From assembly GCA_022818135.1 (NCBI GenBank), contig JAFMSR010000015.1, positions 3,149,859 through 3,213,858 on the forward strand: a stretch of DNA of 64,000 bases. Direction: 5' to 3'. Shown here in pieces: positions 33,633 through 45,701 of this stretch; the stretch's first letter is position 1; each line of letters starts with the position of its first letter. Position numbers and translations under genes: made by a program. Origin of the DNA: Saxidomus purpurata (taxonomy: Eukaryota > Mollusca > Bivalvia > Venerida > Veneridae). Below the pieces are notes generated by a model, which was not told the DNA's origin, ran no database searches, and saw only the letters and a list, made by a program, of their open reading frames with translations.

Positions 33633-36600
33633 ATGGATCATAAGATTCTAACCGGTAAGTATGTATTTTTTCACTTCTTGCTTTAATATCTATGTCTTTT
33701 ATCAGTTGCCTAGTTACAGATTGCAGTTGTGATTTAAATTACTATTTCGTGTTGAAATTCAACATATGCTTTGTGGCAGGTGTGATTCATAATGCAATTG
33801 CGGAATATCTTGGGCGTATCTAGAGAGAGAGAGATAGTGCCCCTTTTGACCCTCTCGTTCATTCGTAAAACATTTGTACAAAAAATGCAATGTTGAATGC
33901 AGCATGATTTAGTGGAACTTAGGCTCGAAGTGTAGTAACATTTTGTTTCGTATGGTTGGCCACCTTCGTCTTCAAAATAAATCTATTAATCGGAAATAAA
34001 AAATCCAACTGCAGCTTAAATAACTATTTGCCGACACATTTTTTACGCGTGTACAGTACTACTTAATAATTAATCGCAACTTTGATAAATGTTTCTAAAG
34101 TTCATGGGGAATTGCTAATTATTTAAGTGGCGAAAACGAGTACATAAATCAGAGATTAAAGAATAAAGTAAAATCTACCAACACCACCCCTCGGATAAGA
34201 CATACTTCCCTTTATTTTCTTTCCCCCAAAAGTAATTATAAACTTACCCTCTCTCTAGAACAACAACCTGTCTACAACACATACTACAAATGTAATCCCA
34301 GTGATGTCCGTTCTGGAGATATTTGACTGTACATACATATATGGCATGCTTGCACACTAAGTTGTCCCCAGTTCAACTGTGAAACACACGGTCCAAGCAC
34401 ATATGTAGTATGTAGAAACTATACACAAGAGAAATCAAAGCTCTGAAGGGACTGCTTTTATACTTTCGCACATTTTTGAATTTTCCCCGATTATTTTCTC
34501 AACTTCAGGGGTTATACTGTTGCCATATGCATTGGCATTTTGTCAGGAAAAGATGACTAAAGACAAAGATTACTTAAAGTGTGCTGACAAATATCGTACC
34601 TTCATGGAAAAACACAAAGGGAATGATTCGGAGGAAATTTTCGCCACACTGTGCAGGTACAGACAGGGTATATTTATTCAACATTGCTAAATTTCTAAAT
34701 ATGACTTGTACTTGTGATCAGACTACATAGTCTCGGACTGCATGTATTTACAAAATGATCATGATTGACACTGTTCACAAAGACACTACCGTTTGCCCCA
34801 TTCAGGGTAAAGGTTTATTTAACAAAGTGTGTATAGTTTTTTTTGACTGTCATTTTATTTTGCCTTTATTTATAAATTTTCTAAAAAAAATCTGTAAATT
34901 CAGCAACTATTTTCAAACAATTAACTTCAACTCATTTTGTTGAACTGCTTCATTTGCGATAAAGAGAGTCTTAAAAATAGTTAATATACGTAATTTTCAG
35001 TGCATATAATTTAGCCATCGCCATTTGTAAATCATCGACAGTCTTCGGTAATTATCGACATTCATCGTCACAAGTCGGCTGATGTACATTTAGTATTATC
35101 AATATTTATCATATTTACTAAAAAGACTTTATCACATGGTTTTAGCTACATGAATTTCACTTTCCAGTCCTGAGGGAAGAGATAAGTTCTATTGTATGCT
35201 GCGATATATCATAAATTGTCCTGAACTCATGAACGATCAGGGCCCGGCTGGAAATCCATTGAAAGATATAAAAAAACCTGGCGTAAAGGTATCATCATTC
35301 TTGTACCTTGGAACCATGGACAACATATGTGCCATGAACACCGGTAGGTAACAGAAATTACTTACCAAACTCCCCGCAGCGGTTGCTTCCCCTTACAGTA
35401 GGCTATATAGCTCATCCAATCAAATTGTACCGATCATAAACCAAACTTCCCACAGCGGTTACTTCCCCTGATAGTCTCACCCAGTAAAATCGCTGTGGGG
35501 AGTTTGATCATTGATAAATATTGTTAGGTTTATTTCGTCCGTTTTCCGTTCTGTTTACTCACAAAATACGACCAAAACCCTTTTAAGCTAAACGAAAACG
35601 TTGTAAATAAAATTGTGAAGAATAGAAATAATTTTGTAGCTCATTTTCGTGAAATTAAAATTTATCAATCAAGAATAGTAATTTTCGTTTATGTTCCTTT
35701 TTATTAAATAATGATTTGTTAATTATGTATATGATTTATAAGTTTGTCGAAGAAAAAATAAGACTAGAAAAATCAAGTATAAGGACGTTGTAATGAATTT
35801 AAGATTAATAATAGAGAATAAAACATTTTCAAAATGTTGTTTAGTTAGATAAAGACGTGTAAATGATGATTAATTTTCTTGTAAGTTTGCAGTAAAAAAT
35901 AAAACTTTTCTAAATAAGGAATAGTAATTACATTTTGTGCTATATTATTATTGTAATATAAAGACTATAAAATAAAGAAAGAGAATTATTTTCATACAAG
36001 GTCGTTGTAGTGAAATAAAGGCATGTTACAGCATGATTGACCCTGGGGGATCAGACTCTTCGTTTGACAACAACTACATGATGTTTCAAGCCAACACACA
36101 ACAAATTTGCGGGTATGTATCGTGCTCATTTATCAAAGCTCAATTTTAAAGCTCAATTTGAGAGGGAATATCAGTCCGCTAATGACCTTTGACTAAGCCT
36201 CGGATGTATTTTAAGCTCTTCCGAGAAACTCACAGTTATCTTGAAGCAGGAAACATTACAACCATTAATTACCACGTTACCTACAGTAAGCTCGAAAGTA
36301 AAGGACTCACTGTATGATACCTTTAGATTAAGCTCTAAAATACGCAGTTTAAGATTGAGCTTTGAAATAAACGGCTTACTGTACATTTTTAAAAAATTAA
36401 CTTTAAAATTTAAAGCTAAGTGTTCACAGTTTAGATTGAGCTCTAACATAAAGAGCTTACTATACATTTGTGATATTGAGCTCTATAACTTAGAGTTACC
36501 TGCATAACTTTTATATTCGAATGGTGGTGGTGGTAATCGAACCCTTCCATCTTTGAGCACATGTAGGAGAAGTATTAAGTGCATCATAATACATTGTAAA

Positions 36601-38988
36601 ATGTTAAAAGTTTGTTTATTATAGTGTCACCCCTACATAAAAGGCCAACCATATCTGACTTATCTGACACCTTCCTTCTGAGCACATTTACCTCCCGAAT
36701 CCTATCCTTTTTAATGAAAGGCACCAGGCAGGTAGGCATACGGTAACCATTAATTAACTAGCTGGCGGCTCACCAACCAGCCATATCAGTACGGACCCTT
36801 GCTATGATTCGAACCTTCGACCTCCCGCTCTCAAGGCGGATGCCTAAACCAGTAGACTAAGGGAGACGGTTATCTTTCCAGCTAGTTTGAAATTGTAGGG
36901 ACATTTCAGAGCCCCGTTTAGAAAAAAAAACCGTGAAATTCAAGCTACTATTAAGCAAACAATGAAGATTGTTCGTGAAACATCCACAGTTTTGCAACAA
37001 CCTTAGATCCATGTGTGTTGTTTTGTAAAGAGATATTGTGAGAATGATCTATGTTTTTTATCATTGCCAGCTTTCCAGAACAAAGCGTTTGCTTATTGAT
37101 GAAATTGTCTCCTTTGAAAATACCAAACTCGACTGTTTTAATAAAAAGCTGACAATGTAAAAATTGCTGAAAATTTATTAACTGGAATATCGCATTTAAT
37201 TTACTGGAATATACGACAGTATGGCAAGCCGTTTTACTAATTTTTACTATTTAAATGTGAAAGACAGAAGGATTTTGTGGTATGAGGGTAACTGGGTATT
37301 ACTATTATAACTCTTTCAAATGCCAAAATAAATAAGTAGAAAAATAATTCAACTATTTTGCAGAGAGATTAAAGATGGTATGAATTGTGTGTTAAATATT
37401 TCAAAGAGCTGCCCAGACTCCCTGCTAAAGAAGATAGACGAGAAGTTTGAAAGATTGATACAGGAAAGAATGGCAGGAGAGTACAATCATAGGTTATCTT
37501 ACAAAAATGCGAAACATTTCATACAGGAGGAATGTCCTAAGATTGCCTCGGGTAATTGTTTTTATTCCGTTTGGGATTTAAAACCCGTTTCAGCTGTATT
37601 TCCGTTACGTACTTTTTTTTGTACATATGGTCAGTTTACCTAACACCATCGTTCTTGGGAAGAACCAGTATTCCTATCCTCTGTTAGAAATTGATAAATT
37701 CGGTAATTTTTACAACTGTGAGCTTGCACAGCTAACGTGTACAAGCAATTGTGCAACATCTTTTTAAGCAAATGATTTTTGTTTATTTTATTTCATGATA
37801 AATGACATCAAAACGATAGAAAAAAATAATGACAGACATTCAAAAATGAGATTTCATTTGCAACACCAGTACAGTACGTAACAAAAATCAATTCAGTTTT
37901 CAGCAGAATTGTTTTTAAGTTATACTATTAAATATTAAAATGATCAAAGGCCCTAGGATTAGTTACAAATGATATTAAGAATGTCGACTTAAAACTGAAA
38001 TAGATTAATAAGCTTGTTTTTATTTTCATTCGAAAAGTTGTCAAATAATATGCATAGATGTCCCTTTGTAAAAAGTAAAAATGGATACGGTAAATAAACG
38101 TTAACCTATTATTTGATAATTAATCTTAATTGTTTCTTTCAGATTTCGCGGAGGACGCGTGCGCTCAAGATGTATTTATGTCGAAAAACTTTACGACATG
38201 TATTGAGAAAATTTCCAATATATACACCAATAAACGCAACTGCGAGTAAGTGTGTGTTTTCATTAGAAATTCATAGACAGGATACAACATCCAAATTTTA
38301 CTGGAGTAAAAGTTGTGTTGATTTTATTGGCCTAACATTACGTCAAATTTAGATACATTTCGTAAGATTTTTTTTCTATTTAACTACATTATTGTGCAGT
38401 TGTTTGAAGTGTTTCTGCATTTCTTAAAAAAAGAAATATTTAAAGTTTCATATATTACGACTTGTGGTTTTTCTCTGAAAGAATCTAACTTTTTATTAAA
38501 GAAATTGTGTACAAAGTTGTAAGGCCTAACACTGAGTTTGCATTCACACCACAATGAAACATTAAAAAAAAACCCGTAAATTGGATAATTTTCGCGTGAC
38601 GAAAATCTCCCGATTTGTGAGCAGACAGACTTATTTGCGAATTTTAAGTTGCGAAAGGAGAATTATTTGTGAAATTAATATTTTGCGAGATAACGAAAAT
38701 TAAATTATGGCAAATATCACCAAATTTACAGTATACTGTCATAATTTTACAAAATAGCACATTTGTTTATGTCGTAGGGTACATGAGATGAGCAAGAAAT
38801 GTGTAATGGAAAACGTGGAACCAAGTTGCGGCGAAGAGACTGCCATGTTTTTAGTCCGAAACTCACACATGATTTTCCCCGCCATTCCAGACAACTGTGA
38901 AAGTGGAACCAGCGGAAGTGACGACAACAGAAAACAATTCGGAGCACTACTGATATTTGTGCTGTTTACTTTGTTGCGTTGTATTTGA
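33633..38988 (+). CDS. Secreted, probably GPI-anchored cysteine-rich protein (7 exons, 310 aa)
   Basis: Exons read as 33633-33654, 34509-34656, 35168-35347, 36032-36112, 37364-37551, 38143-38245 and 38778-38988. All have GT-AG borders and matching phases (total 933 nt). The protein starts MDHKILTGVILLPYALAFCQ, a signal peptide split by intron 1. The mature part is helical-looking with many cysteines in C-x(n)-C pairs (LKCADK, FYCMLRYIINCPEL, GEIKDGMNCVLNISKSCP, EECPKI, DACAQDVF...TTCIEKI, KKCVMEN). It ends GTSGSDDNRKQ plus a hydrophobic tail FGALLIFVLFTLLRCI, the pattern of a GPI-attachment signal. Cysteine spacing recalls extracellular helical domains such as nematode DUF19/T20D4.11-like or GFR-alpha-like folds, but I cannot assign a family. 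AATAAA at 39547-39552 fits its 3' end. An alternative exon-3 donor at 35344 is phase-incompatible with exon 4. Confidence 0.75.
35360..35515. repeat. Small inverted-repeat element in intron 3
   Basis: 'aaactccccgcagcggttgc' near the left edge is mirrored by 'atcgctgtggggagtttgat' near 35490-35510. The centre contains 'cagcggttacttcccctgat', a string partly repeated downstream of the gene at 39765-39784 ('tagttacttcccctgatag'). Probably a MITE fragment. Confidence 0.5.
36130..36500. repeat. Degenerate tandem repeat in intron 4
   Basis: Recurring 'agattgagctctaacataaa' / 'agattgagctttgaaataaa' followed by 'cggcttactgtacattt', spaced ~95 bp, with partial earlier units ('aagctcaattttaaagctca'). 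The open frames here on both strands are explained by the repeat. Confidence 0.6.
36640..36875 (-). mobile_element. tRNA-derived SINE in intron 4
   Basis: On the minus strand the head (about 36790-36872) reads 'cttagtctactggtttaggc' (A box), an anticodon-like CCGCCTTGAGAGCGG (loop CTTGAGA) and a B box 'aaggttcgaatcat', followed by a body over 36640-36790. Inserted opposite to the host gene. Confidence 0.65.
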
Positions 38989-41627
38989 CACGAACACAGA
39001 AAATGGTTTGATTAAACTAATGAGACCTGTGAGAAGTTCTATACTGAGTTATTAAAAACGACGGAGGCAATAACAGTTTACTGTCAATGCCTATAGGATG
39101 AACGACATTGAAACAATAACAAAAGTTTTGTATTGTGTGATGGCTCTATTGTGCTGTAATTGAAAACGAACTTTGCGAAACAGTATTTGTGTTAAAACCG
39201 AAATTACGTTTGGATAATAGCATTGTACTTTTTATCGATTCGGAAAGTGTGTTGATACAAAAGCAATTTCTGCATGTAGAAAAATGTTCGTTTGGACAAC
39301 AGCAAAAATCCCGTCGAAATACGAGCTGCAGCGATAGTATCTTAGTCCTGATGACGTTCCTTTGATGCGGCGGCGGCGTCAGAACGACAATTGCAAATTA
39401 AAGTTGCCATCCGGTCGCCTCCACCACAACGAAAGAACGCCATAAATGTCGGGATTGTACAGTCGGTGGATTTGACCTAAACACAACTAACTATTATTCG
39501 TACGCAATTTATATAGATATTCAAATACATCTTACACACGCAGATCAATAAAGTTGTATGAGATGTAGGTGTATTTGCTTTAAGAAACAATAATGTACAT
39601 CAATTTGATGATTTGAAACAAATGTTTTACATTGTACATTTTACCTGTAAATACATCACATTGTGATTTCCCTATTCATAATATGTCGCATGTGTAAAAA
39701 TTTATTTCTATTTTTATGCATTGTAAGGGAATGTAACCGCTGCTGGAAGTTTGACTAAGTCCTGCAATAGTTACTTCCCCTGATAGAAAAACGTTTGAAT
39801 TTTAGCGGAGCATAACCAGTCAAATAGCGGCTGTCAAATTTTATGAAAGGAATGAAGTAGGGTTGTTAGCAGTAAAAATGCAAATAAAATACAAAATATG
39901 TGAAAATAGTTCATGGATAAATATTTTCTAAAAAATTTTAACACTAGTTTTAACTCCATATCAAACGGTGGATTAATATGTTCACCTGTTCTAACGTTCG
40001 GGCTATATAGTTGCTTAAAAGTCGCCCAAATCTTAACTAATCTTTGTAATCTTCCATTAATATTTAAATATTGCTTAAAATCAGTTCCATTTTCAAAATG
40101 GTTTTAGTTTTAAGGCAAGCAATAACGGCCCTGTTACTAAAATTATTGTTACGTATATCAATGTAGTTTTGAGTCGAGTACTGAGTGAGAAAAGGAATGA
40201 TACTTTATATGAAGTCATGAGAAATAGCTAACATTTCTAACAATGTATATCATGATGATTAATTCACATTTCAAAGTACATACCTGCATTCGAAGGAAAA
40301 GTTTTGCGTTTTTCAGAACAAAAGCTTGCGAGTTGTTACCCCAAAATCAACGAAGTCTAAGTAACAGTTCGCAATGTAAGAACAGTAAGTTCAAAAGCAT
40401 TTTTATTATGTAGATCTAGTTTCATATTGAGTAGGAATCAGATGACATTTTGTAACCTAACAACAACAAATATATCTCGAAATTAGTTAGAAAACCAGTG
40501 TTCTATTTGAGACAAATGAAATTGTCCGTACAGCAGATCGTTAGGACCACCCGTCTTGATAACATTCAGTATTCATACACCGCAGACGGGCAGTATCGTA
40601 GAATACTGTAAAACTCTAATGAAGAATTAACGGGGCAAAGGAAGCAAACTATTAGCTGCAAGTTCTTCAGTGCTTGATACATACAAATACGGCATTTCTG
40701 ACTTAAATTCGAGCCTATCTCGACCAAAGACAGTTTTTTTTATCAAGTAGATTTTCTGTTAGAGTAAGTCAAGTACGTTGTTTGTTTTCATCTGTACCCC
40801 GATGAAGACAAACGCATAACCTGTTTTTGACAAACGCTCGAAACACTGGAATAAATATCGTAAGTATATATGGGTCAGCTACATTATTAACAAGCGAACG
40901 TATCGGACGGTGATGAATATATGGAGGAATCTAAAAGGATGATATACATATGCAATCAGTTTAATCATGGTAAAACTGTTTGTCGTTTAAGTAACAACCA
41001 ATTAAATCATACCAATAAGGCCAGCTCTTTTCCCTTTATTCTATGAAGTAATATAGAAACCTTTAAAGCACTCCAATACGGTTAATTTCATGGGAATACT
41101 GGCACTGATATCTAGCGTCGGCCATGACGACAATCTGATAACGCTGGTCTGATAAGTGTTGGAAGGTGATTAAATGCAGCTAAACATTCATTTCAAACAT
41201 TCATACGCACGCGCTTTAATATAGTTCTATGAGATTCAAGTATATACTGCAAGAACGTAAAATTCAATAACAACACATTATTAAAACAACGTTTTTATAT
41301 CATCTTTATAATATTAACGTTTCGGCGAAAGCCTTCATCAGAATGACAATAAAAAGCAGACGTGACGTATCGACGTATACATTAGAACTATAGTAATAAA
41401 GTATAGTAATAGTATATACTGTGGATCTCTCATCACAATTCAATAACGTTCACTCAGGTTCATGTTATTCTAAAACACTTGTCTTAATGAATTTTTATTG
41501 TTCATAATTTTGATTGTTTTTATTTGTCTTATTTGATAACTAATATCTTTACATCGTAATTTCATTATTTATAAGCTTCTCAAATATTTTGGGTATTCGC
41601 TGCCCTTAAATGTACTTTTTAGTGCAA
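38989..41627. other. Intergenic; 3' UTR of the GPI-type gene then spacer
   Basis: The 3' UTR probably runs to just past AATAAA at 39547-39552. The rest is AT-rich, without coding signs. At 39765-39784 lies a string shared with intron 3 of the gene. At 41319-41341 (minus) is the repeat-terminal string described separately. AATAAA on the minus strand at 41494-41499 fits the 3' end of the next gene. Confidence 0.5.
41319..41341 (-). repeat. Hammerhead-like CTGATGA...GAAAC string
   Basis: The minus strand reads CTGATGAAGGCTTTCG then CCGAAAC: the two invariant core strands of a hammerhead ribozyme (CUGAUGA and GAAA) around a 3-bp GGC/GCC stem. A CGTT...AACG pairing 3' of it could be stem III. A convincing stem I is not visible. 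Strings of this kind occur at termini of Penelope-like and other repeats, so it may be a repeat end with no activity. Confidence 0.35.
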
Positions 41628-43343
41628 CTATTTCTCCAATTTCGACTTGAGTAAAGCCAGTTTAGCTTTATGTCTAGCATTTAAGGGTTCCGTACTCCCT
41701 AAAAGCTCAAGATCATGTCTTGTATCTTCGCCTTCTTCTGCATGAATGTTCTCGTCCAGAATGGCCCGGGCGTCTTCAGCAGTGAACGGATTTTCATCTT
41801 TTCGTTTAGTTGGAGTGTCTGCCTCACTTTCAACCGCTTGGTTATTTTTCGCAAGATATCGTTTCTTCATAAGTTCAATGTCTTGTAGAATTGTATCAGA
41901 TACTTCTGCTAATGTTGAACCCATCATAGATTCATCTTGGAACCGGGGATTACTTATTATCCAATCAGCATATTCTTGTTTGTCTTTCTCAAGAATTTTC
42001 TGAAGATCAATTATCTTCAGTAAGTTTTTATCAAGACCAAGATCCTTTATTTGAGATATATCACTGAACACATCATGCTCTTTGCCTGCGTCTTCCTTAG
42101 AATGGTCATGTCCTACTTTAGAATCCCCGTGCATTAGAATTCCATGCAGATCATTATTTGGTCCAATTTTATTCCCATCTGCTTTGGTTTCAATAGGTTT
42201 ATCATGTGAGTGTCCTTTACCGGGCTCAGAATCACCATGCATTAAGACACCATGCAAATGTTCTTCAGCATCTTTTGGACCTATTTTCTGAGTACTTTCT
42301 TTTGCCTCCTTCGTTTCCTCTTTATGCTCGTAGTTTGCATCACCATGCATTAAAACACCATGCATAAACTTGTCACCGAACGGGCCTTTGTGCTCAGTGT
42401 CAGCTAATTCTTTGTTAGTGTCGTGTTTTGTATGTGTTCCTTCTTCTCCATGCATTCCTTCATGAACTACTTGAGTCAAATCGATTGGCCCAGCCTTTGA
42501 TAACTGCTCGGGGAGTACCTTGTCATTTTCCGTATCATGGTTCTCAGCTCCTGAACCACCATGCATTAAAACACCGTGCATTTGTGCTTCTGCATCTAGA
42601 GGTCCTGCACGTGGGTTATCCGTATCAAGGACCCCTTTAAAACGTAAATATTGATCTTCGGTTTTATGTTTTTCACCCTGAGCACCGTCGTTATGCATTA
42701 ATACACCATGCAAACAATCCATTCCAACACAAGGCCCTGAATATAAAACATTAGTTGATTTATTCGATCAATCAAAAAATAAATAACTTGCATGCTCTTG
42801 AATAGCCAAAATTTCTGAAAATAGTTTCTACTGAGTTGAGATTACATCACAAGTATTTGCTCACGAAAGTTTTACAACCTTAAAAGTCATCTTATGCAGG
42901 TATATTTTATCTTTATTAAGTTTAGACATATAAAAAATGATAATTATATTGAAATGTTCAGCTGTTTCCTACACATCTGATATACAGTATATCTTATTGT
43001 ATCTATAGACTATATATATTCATATGATCAGACAGCTTAAACGGGAATCTAGTACATTTAGAAGAAATGGGGACCAGGTCTGGATTGTATTTGCAAGGCT
43101 TCTCATGAGTTCTGCTTTTGTTTCGGAACGAAGTTGTTAGCAATTTCAGAGAAGATGTGTAAGCAACCGGGTAGAGAGTTCGTTTAGGAAGCATCTTTTG
43201 TTCACCATTTGACAATTTTTACACAACAATTTTGTAGCAACTTTACCTTGTTGTTCCTTAATGTATTTGTCCTGTGGTTTCATCTGTATTATATCCAAGT
43301 GAAACAAAACGACAAAAAATGCATAAACTGTAGTCCGTACCAT
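41628..43343 (-). CDS. Secreted acidic His/Met-rich protein with six HGVLMHGD repeats (2 exons, 401 aa)
   Basis: Exon 1 is 43343-43247 (97 nt, donor CAAG/gtaaag) and exon 2 is 42736-41628 (1109 nt, acceptor 'tatattcag'). The phases join in frame. Exon 1 encodes a signal peptide (MVRTTVYAFFVVLFHLDIIQ). The mature protein has six units, each with Gly-Pro a few residues before a core: LHGVLMHND, MHGVLMHGG, VHEGMHGEE (degenerate), MHGVLMHGD, LHGVLMHGD, LHGILMHGD. The cores are spaced 34-44 residues apart, linked by charged, His/Glu/Lys/Asp-rich sequence. The first unit contains two cysteines (GPCVGMDC). The last ~170 residues are non-repetitive, charged and probably helical (LGLDKNLLKIIDLQKILE ... 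HKAKLALLKSKLEK). Repeat cores are not flanked by dibasic sites, so a neuropeptide precursor is unlikely. The regular His and Met suggest metal binding, as an inference. I do not recognise the family. A minus-strand AATAAA lies at 41494-41499. Confidence 0.8.
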
Positions 43344-45701
43344 AGTTATTCGAACAGTTTTATAGATCTCGTTTACCCGTTACTATACTTTTATTTGAAA
43401 TATCTTTAATAGAAACGTGTAACTGCGCAGCCTTTTTTGTGGGTATGTATTTGTAATAATTATTAATGTCGATTGCATTATGTTGACGTATTCATACGTG
43501 TGTTCGAAACATTATTAGACGCTTTAGTGTCCTCGGAGAGGGCAAACCAAAATGTTTCAAAATTTGGAAGATGATATTTGACATCTATTTACCGACTACA
43601 AAACGTAGCTGGAAACTGTTTTTGTATTATTTTATATTCCGTCGGCGACATTCGTTGCCTACGTTATTGTAGCGTTGGAAAAATATTATTAAAATGATGT
43701 GAGAGAGCGAACTGATTTTGACTTTACCATTGTACTTGGCCAGGGTCAAACTATGATACTTAAATTGTGACCCATTTTTCATTTGAATTTTTCTTTAAAT
43801 GATTACTACCAATTTGAGTCAACTTTGAAACACGCTTGTGACGCCGAAAAACATGTTTACGGCTCTGTTTTTTTTCAACAGAAGACAAAATATCTATATT
43901 ATAACACGTGAAGCCATTTTACAAAAAATATAATAAATCAAAAAATATTTCGATGTGACATAACGTCTTTAAATCAAAAAAAGCAGCAATAAAATTGTGT
44001 AGTGCCCTGGAAGTCTAACACATTTAATATGTAATATATAGAGGGGGTAAATGGAACACATGATCAACTTAGGACAATTTTTGTCTTTTTTTTCCCACCC
44101 ACCCTTTCGGCTGTCGCGACTTATAATCATATCGTATATCAGGGCTTTATCGTTGGTACCGGTTTCCAATGACCAACGCCCCAAAGAAGTTAGTTATTTA
44201 GGTTTGAGATAGTGCAAGATACAAAAGCGTCCCAATTCCAGAGACCTGGTCTTATACATGCTAGGTGTTTAGCACCGACACATGGGACCTCGGTTGTGTC
44301 TCATCCGAAAGCTGTAGTATTTTAGTTGGTCAGCCCGGTTTTATAATTAATATTAACTGCAGTCTAGAAATACGTGTTTAAGACACATGATCAAGCTATT
44401 TATAGATCTTTTCTATTGGATGTTTTTAATATGAAATGTTCATGTATGTGATAAATATTATTAAATATTTATAAACATTTGTAAAGTCCCTTATTTTTCT
44501 TGACTCCCAATCAATGACAGGATAATCCGATGGCAGGTAACAGATGGGTCCTGTAATACGTTATTCCCCAACTGTGACATGGCTATTATTGAAAAGTATG
44601 ACAATATTATCAGTGAATAAGAATGATTGAATAGTATTACAGTCAGTAAAAAAGAACAACAAAACAAATACAATATATTGGTATAACTTTAACGTGAAAA
44701 ACATGCTGTATTCCCAATTTTTCCCCTCTTTATCTGCAGAATACAATAATATATATAACTCAACGAGACTATTCAGAGCGTGCATTTTGTATCTGAATCG
44801 AATAGAAATTTATATAATTAAAATATCAATAAAATCCTTCAATAGTATGATTATTATTTTCTCAACTTTTCACATTTTCGCATTCCCAAAATACATTCAA
44901 ATGAAATAACGGCTTTTTTAACATATCATACAAAGGGCATTTTAAAATTAACGTTTTGTAGACACCTGTTGAAACTTGAATCATATAAGACTTATAAATA
45001 TTTGATCAAGTTACATTCCAATATTTTCATCCTCACCTACGTACAGGTGCCGTTCCCAGTACCCTAATATTAGATTTTTTGTTAAACAAATTTTGTCAAG
45101 TAAGTTTAAGGGTCTCGCAATATTTTTTATCCGTTTTGAGCAGAAGCTTGTTTTACTATTTGATATAGTTAAAACAATATAGTGATTCAATGCATTATTT
45201 ACACTTAACTGTTTTAATATCAAACTATAATACTAATAATAAATATCCTTATTGTTATTAATTATTATAGAGCTAGTATGAAATTTAAGTAAAACGGAGA
45301 TAACTACGTATTAAAGAAATAAACAAAATAACAGTAGTAATCCTATCTTAAACCGTATAATTTTACTTCCTTTTATGACAGAGGCGAAGCGTCACAAACC
45401 ATGACGATTCATTGCTTGGTTTGAATACGAGTACGATCATATTACATGTTCAAATATTGTAATATCTTCTCAATATAGACTTTAAAATCTATTCTGTGGT
45501 CGTTGGGTATTCATTGTAGTTTTTGTAATTGAGTCGGGGGGAAAACTATATCGGGTATTATGCATATGAACGTTCTAATTTTATAAGGTTGGAATTTTGT
45601 GATAATTTAAAATGAAAAACTTAGAATTTTGATATAATTTTAAACGTGTAAATAGAACGTGTTAATTAATATTTGTGAAGTATTATCTATCACGGGATAT
45701 A
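43344..45701. other. Divergent intergenic region
   Basis: Lies between two genes transcribed away from each other (HGVLMHGD-repeat gene to the left, Ig-like membrane gene to the right), so it should hold both promoters. It is AT-rich; no defined promoter motif, RNA gene or coding sequence is seen. Confidence 0.45.

Noticed and set aside
40770..40860. Second hammerhead-like string on the + strand ('cccgatgaagac...ctcgaaacactgg')
   Set aside because: Core U4 is replaced by C and the sequence between the two core strands has no stem II; it contains a direct repeat 'gacaaacgc' instead.
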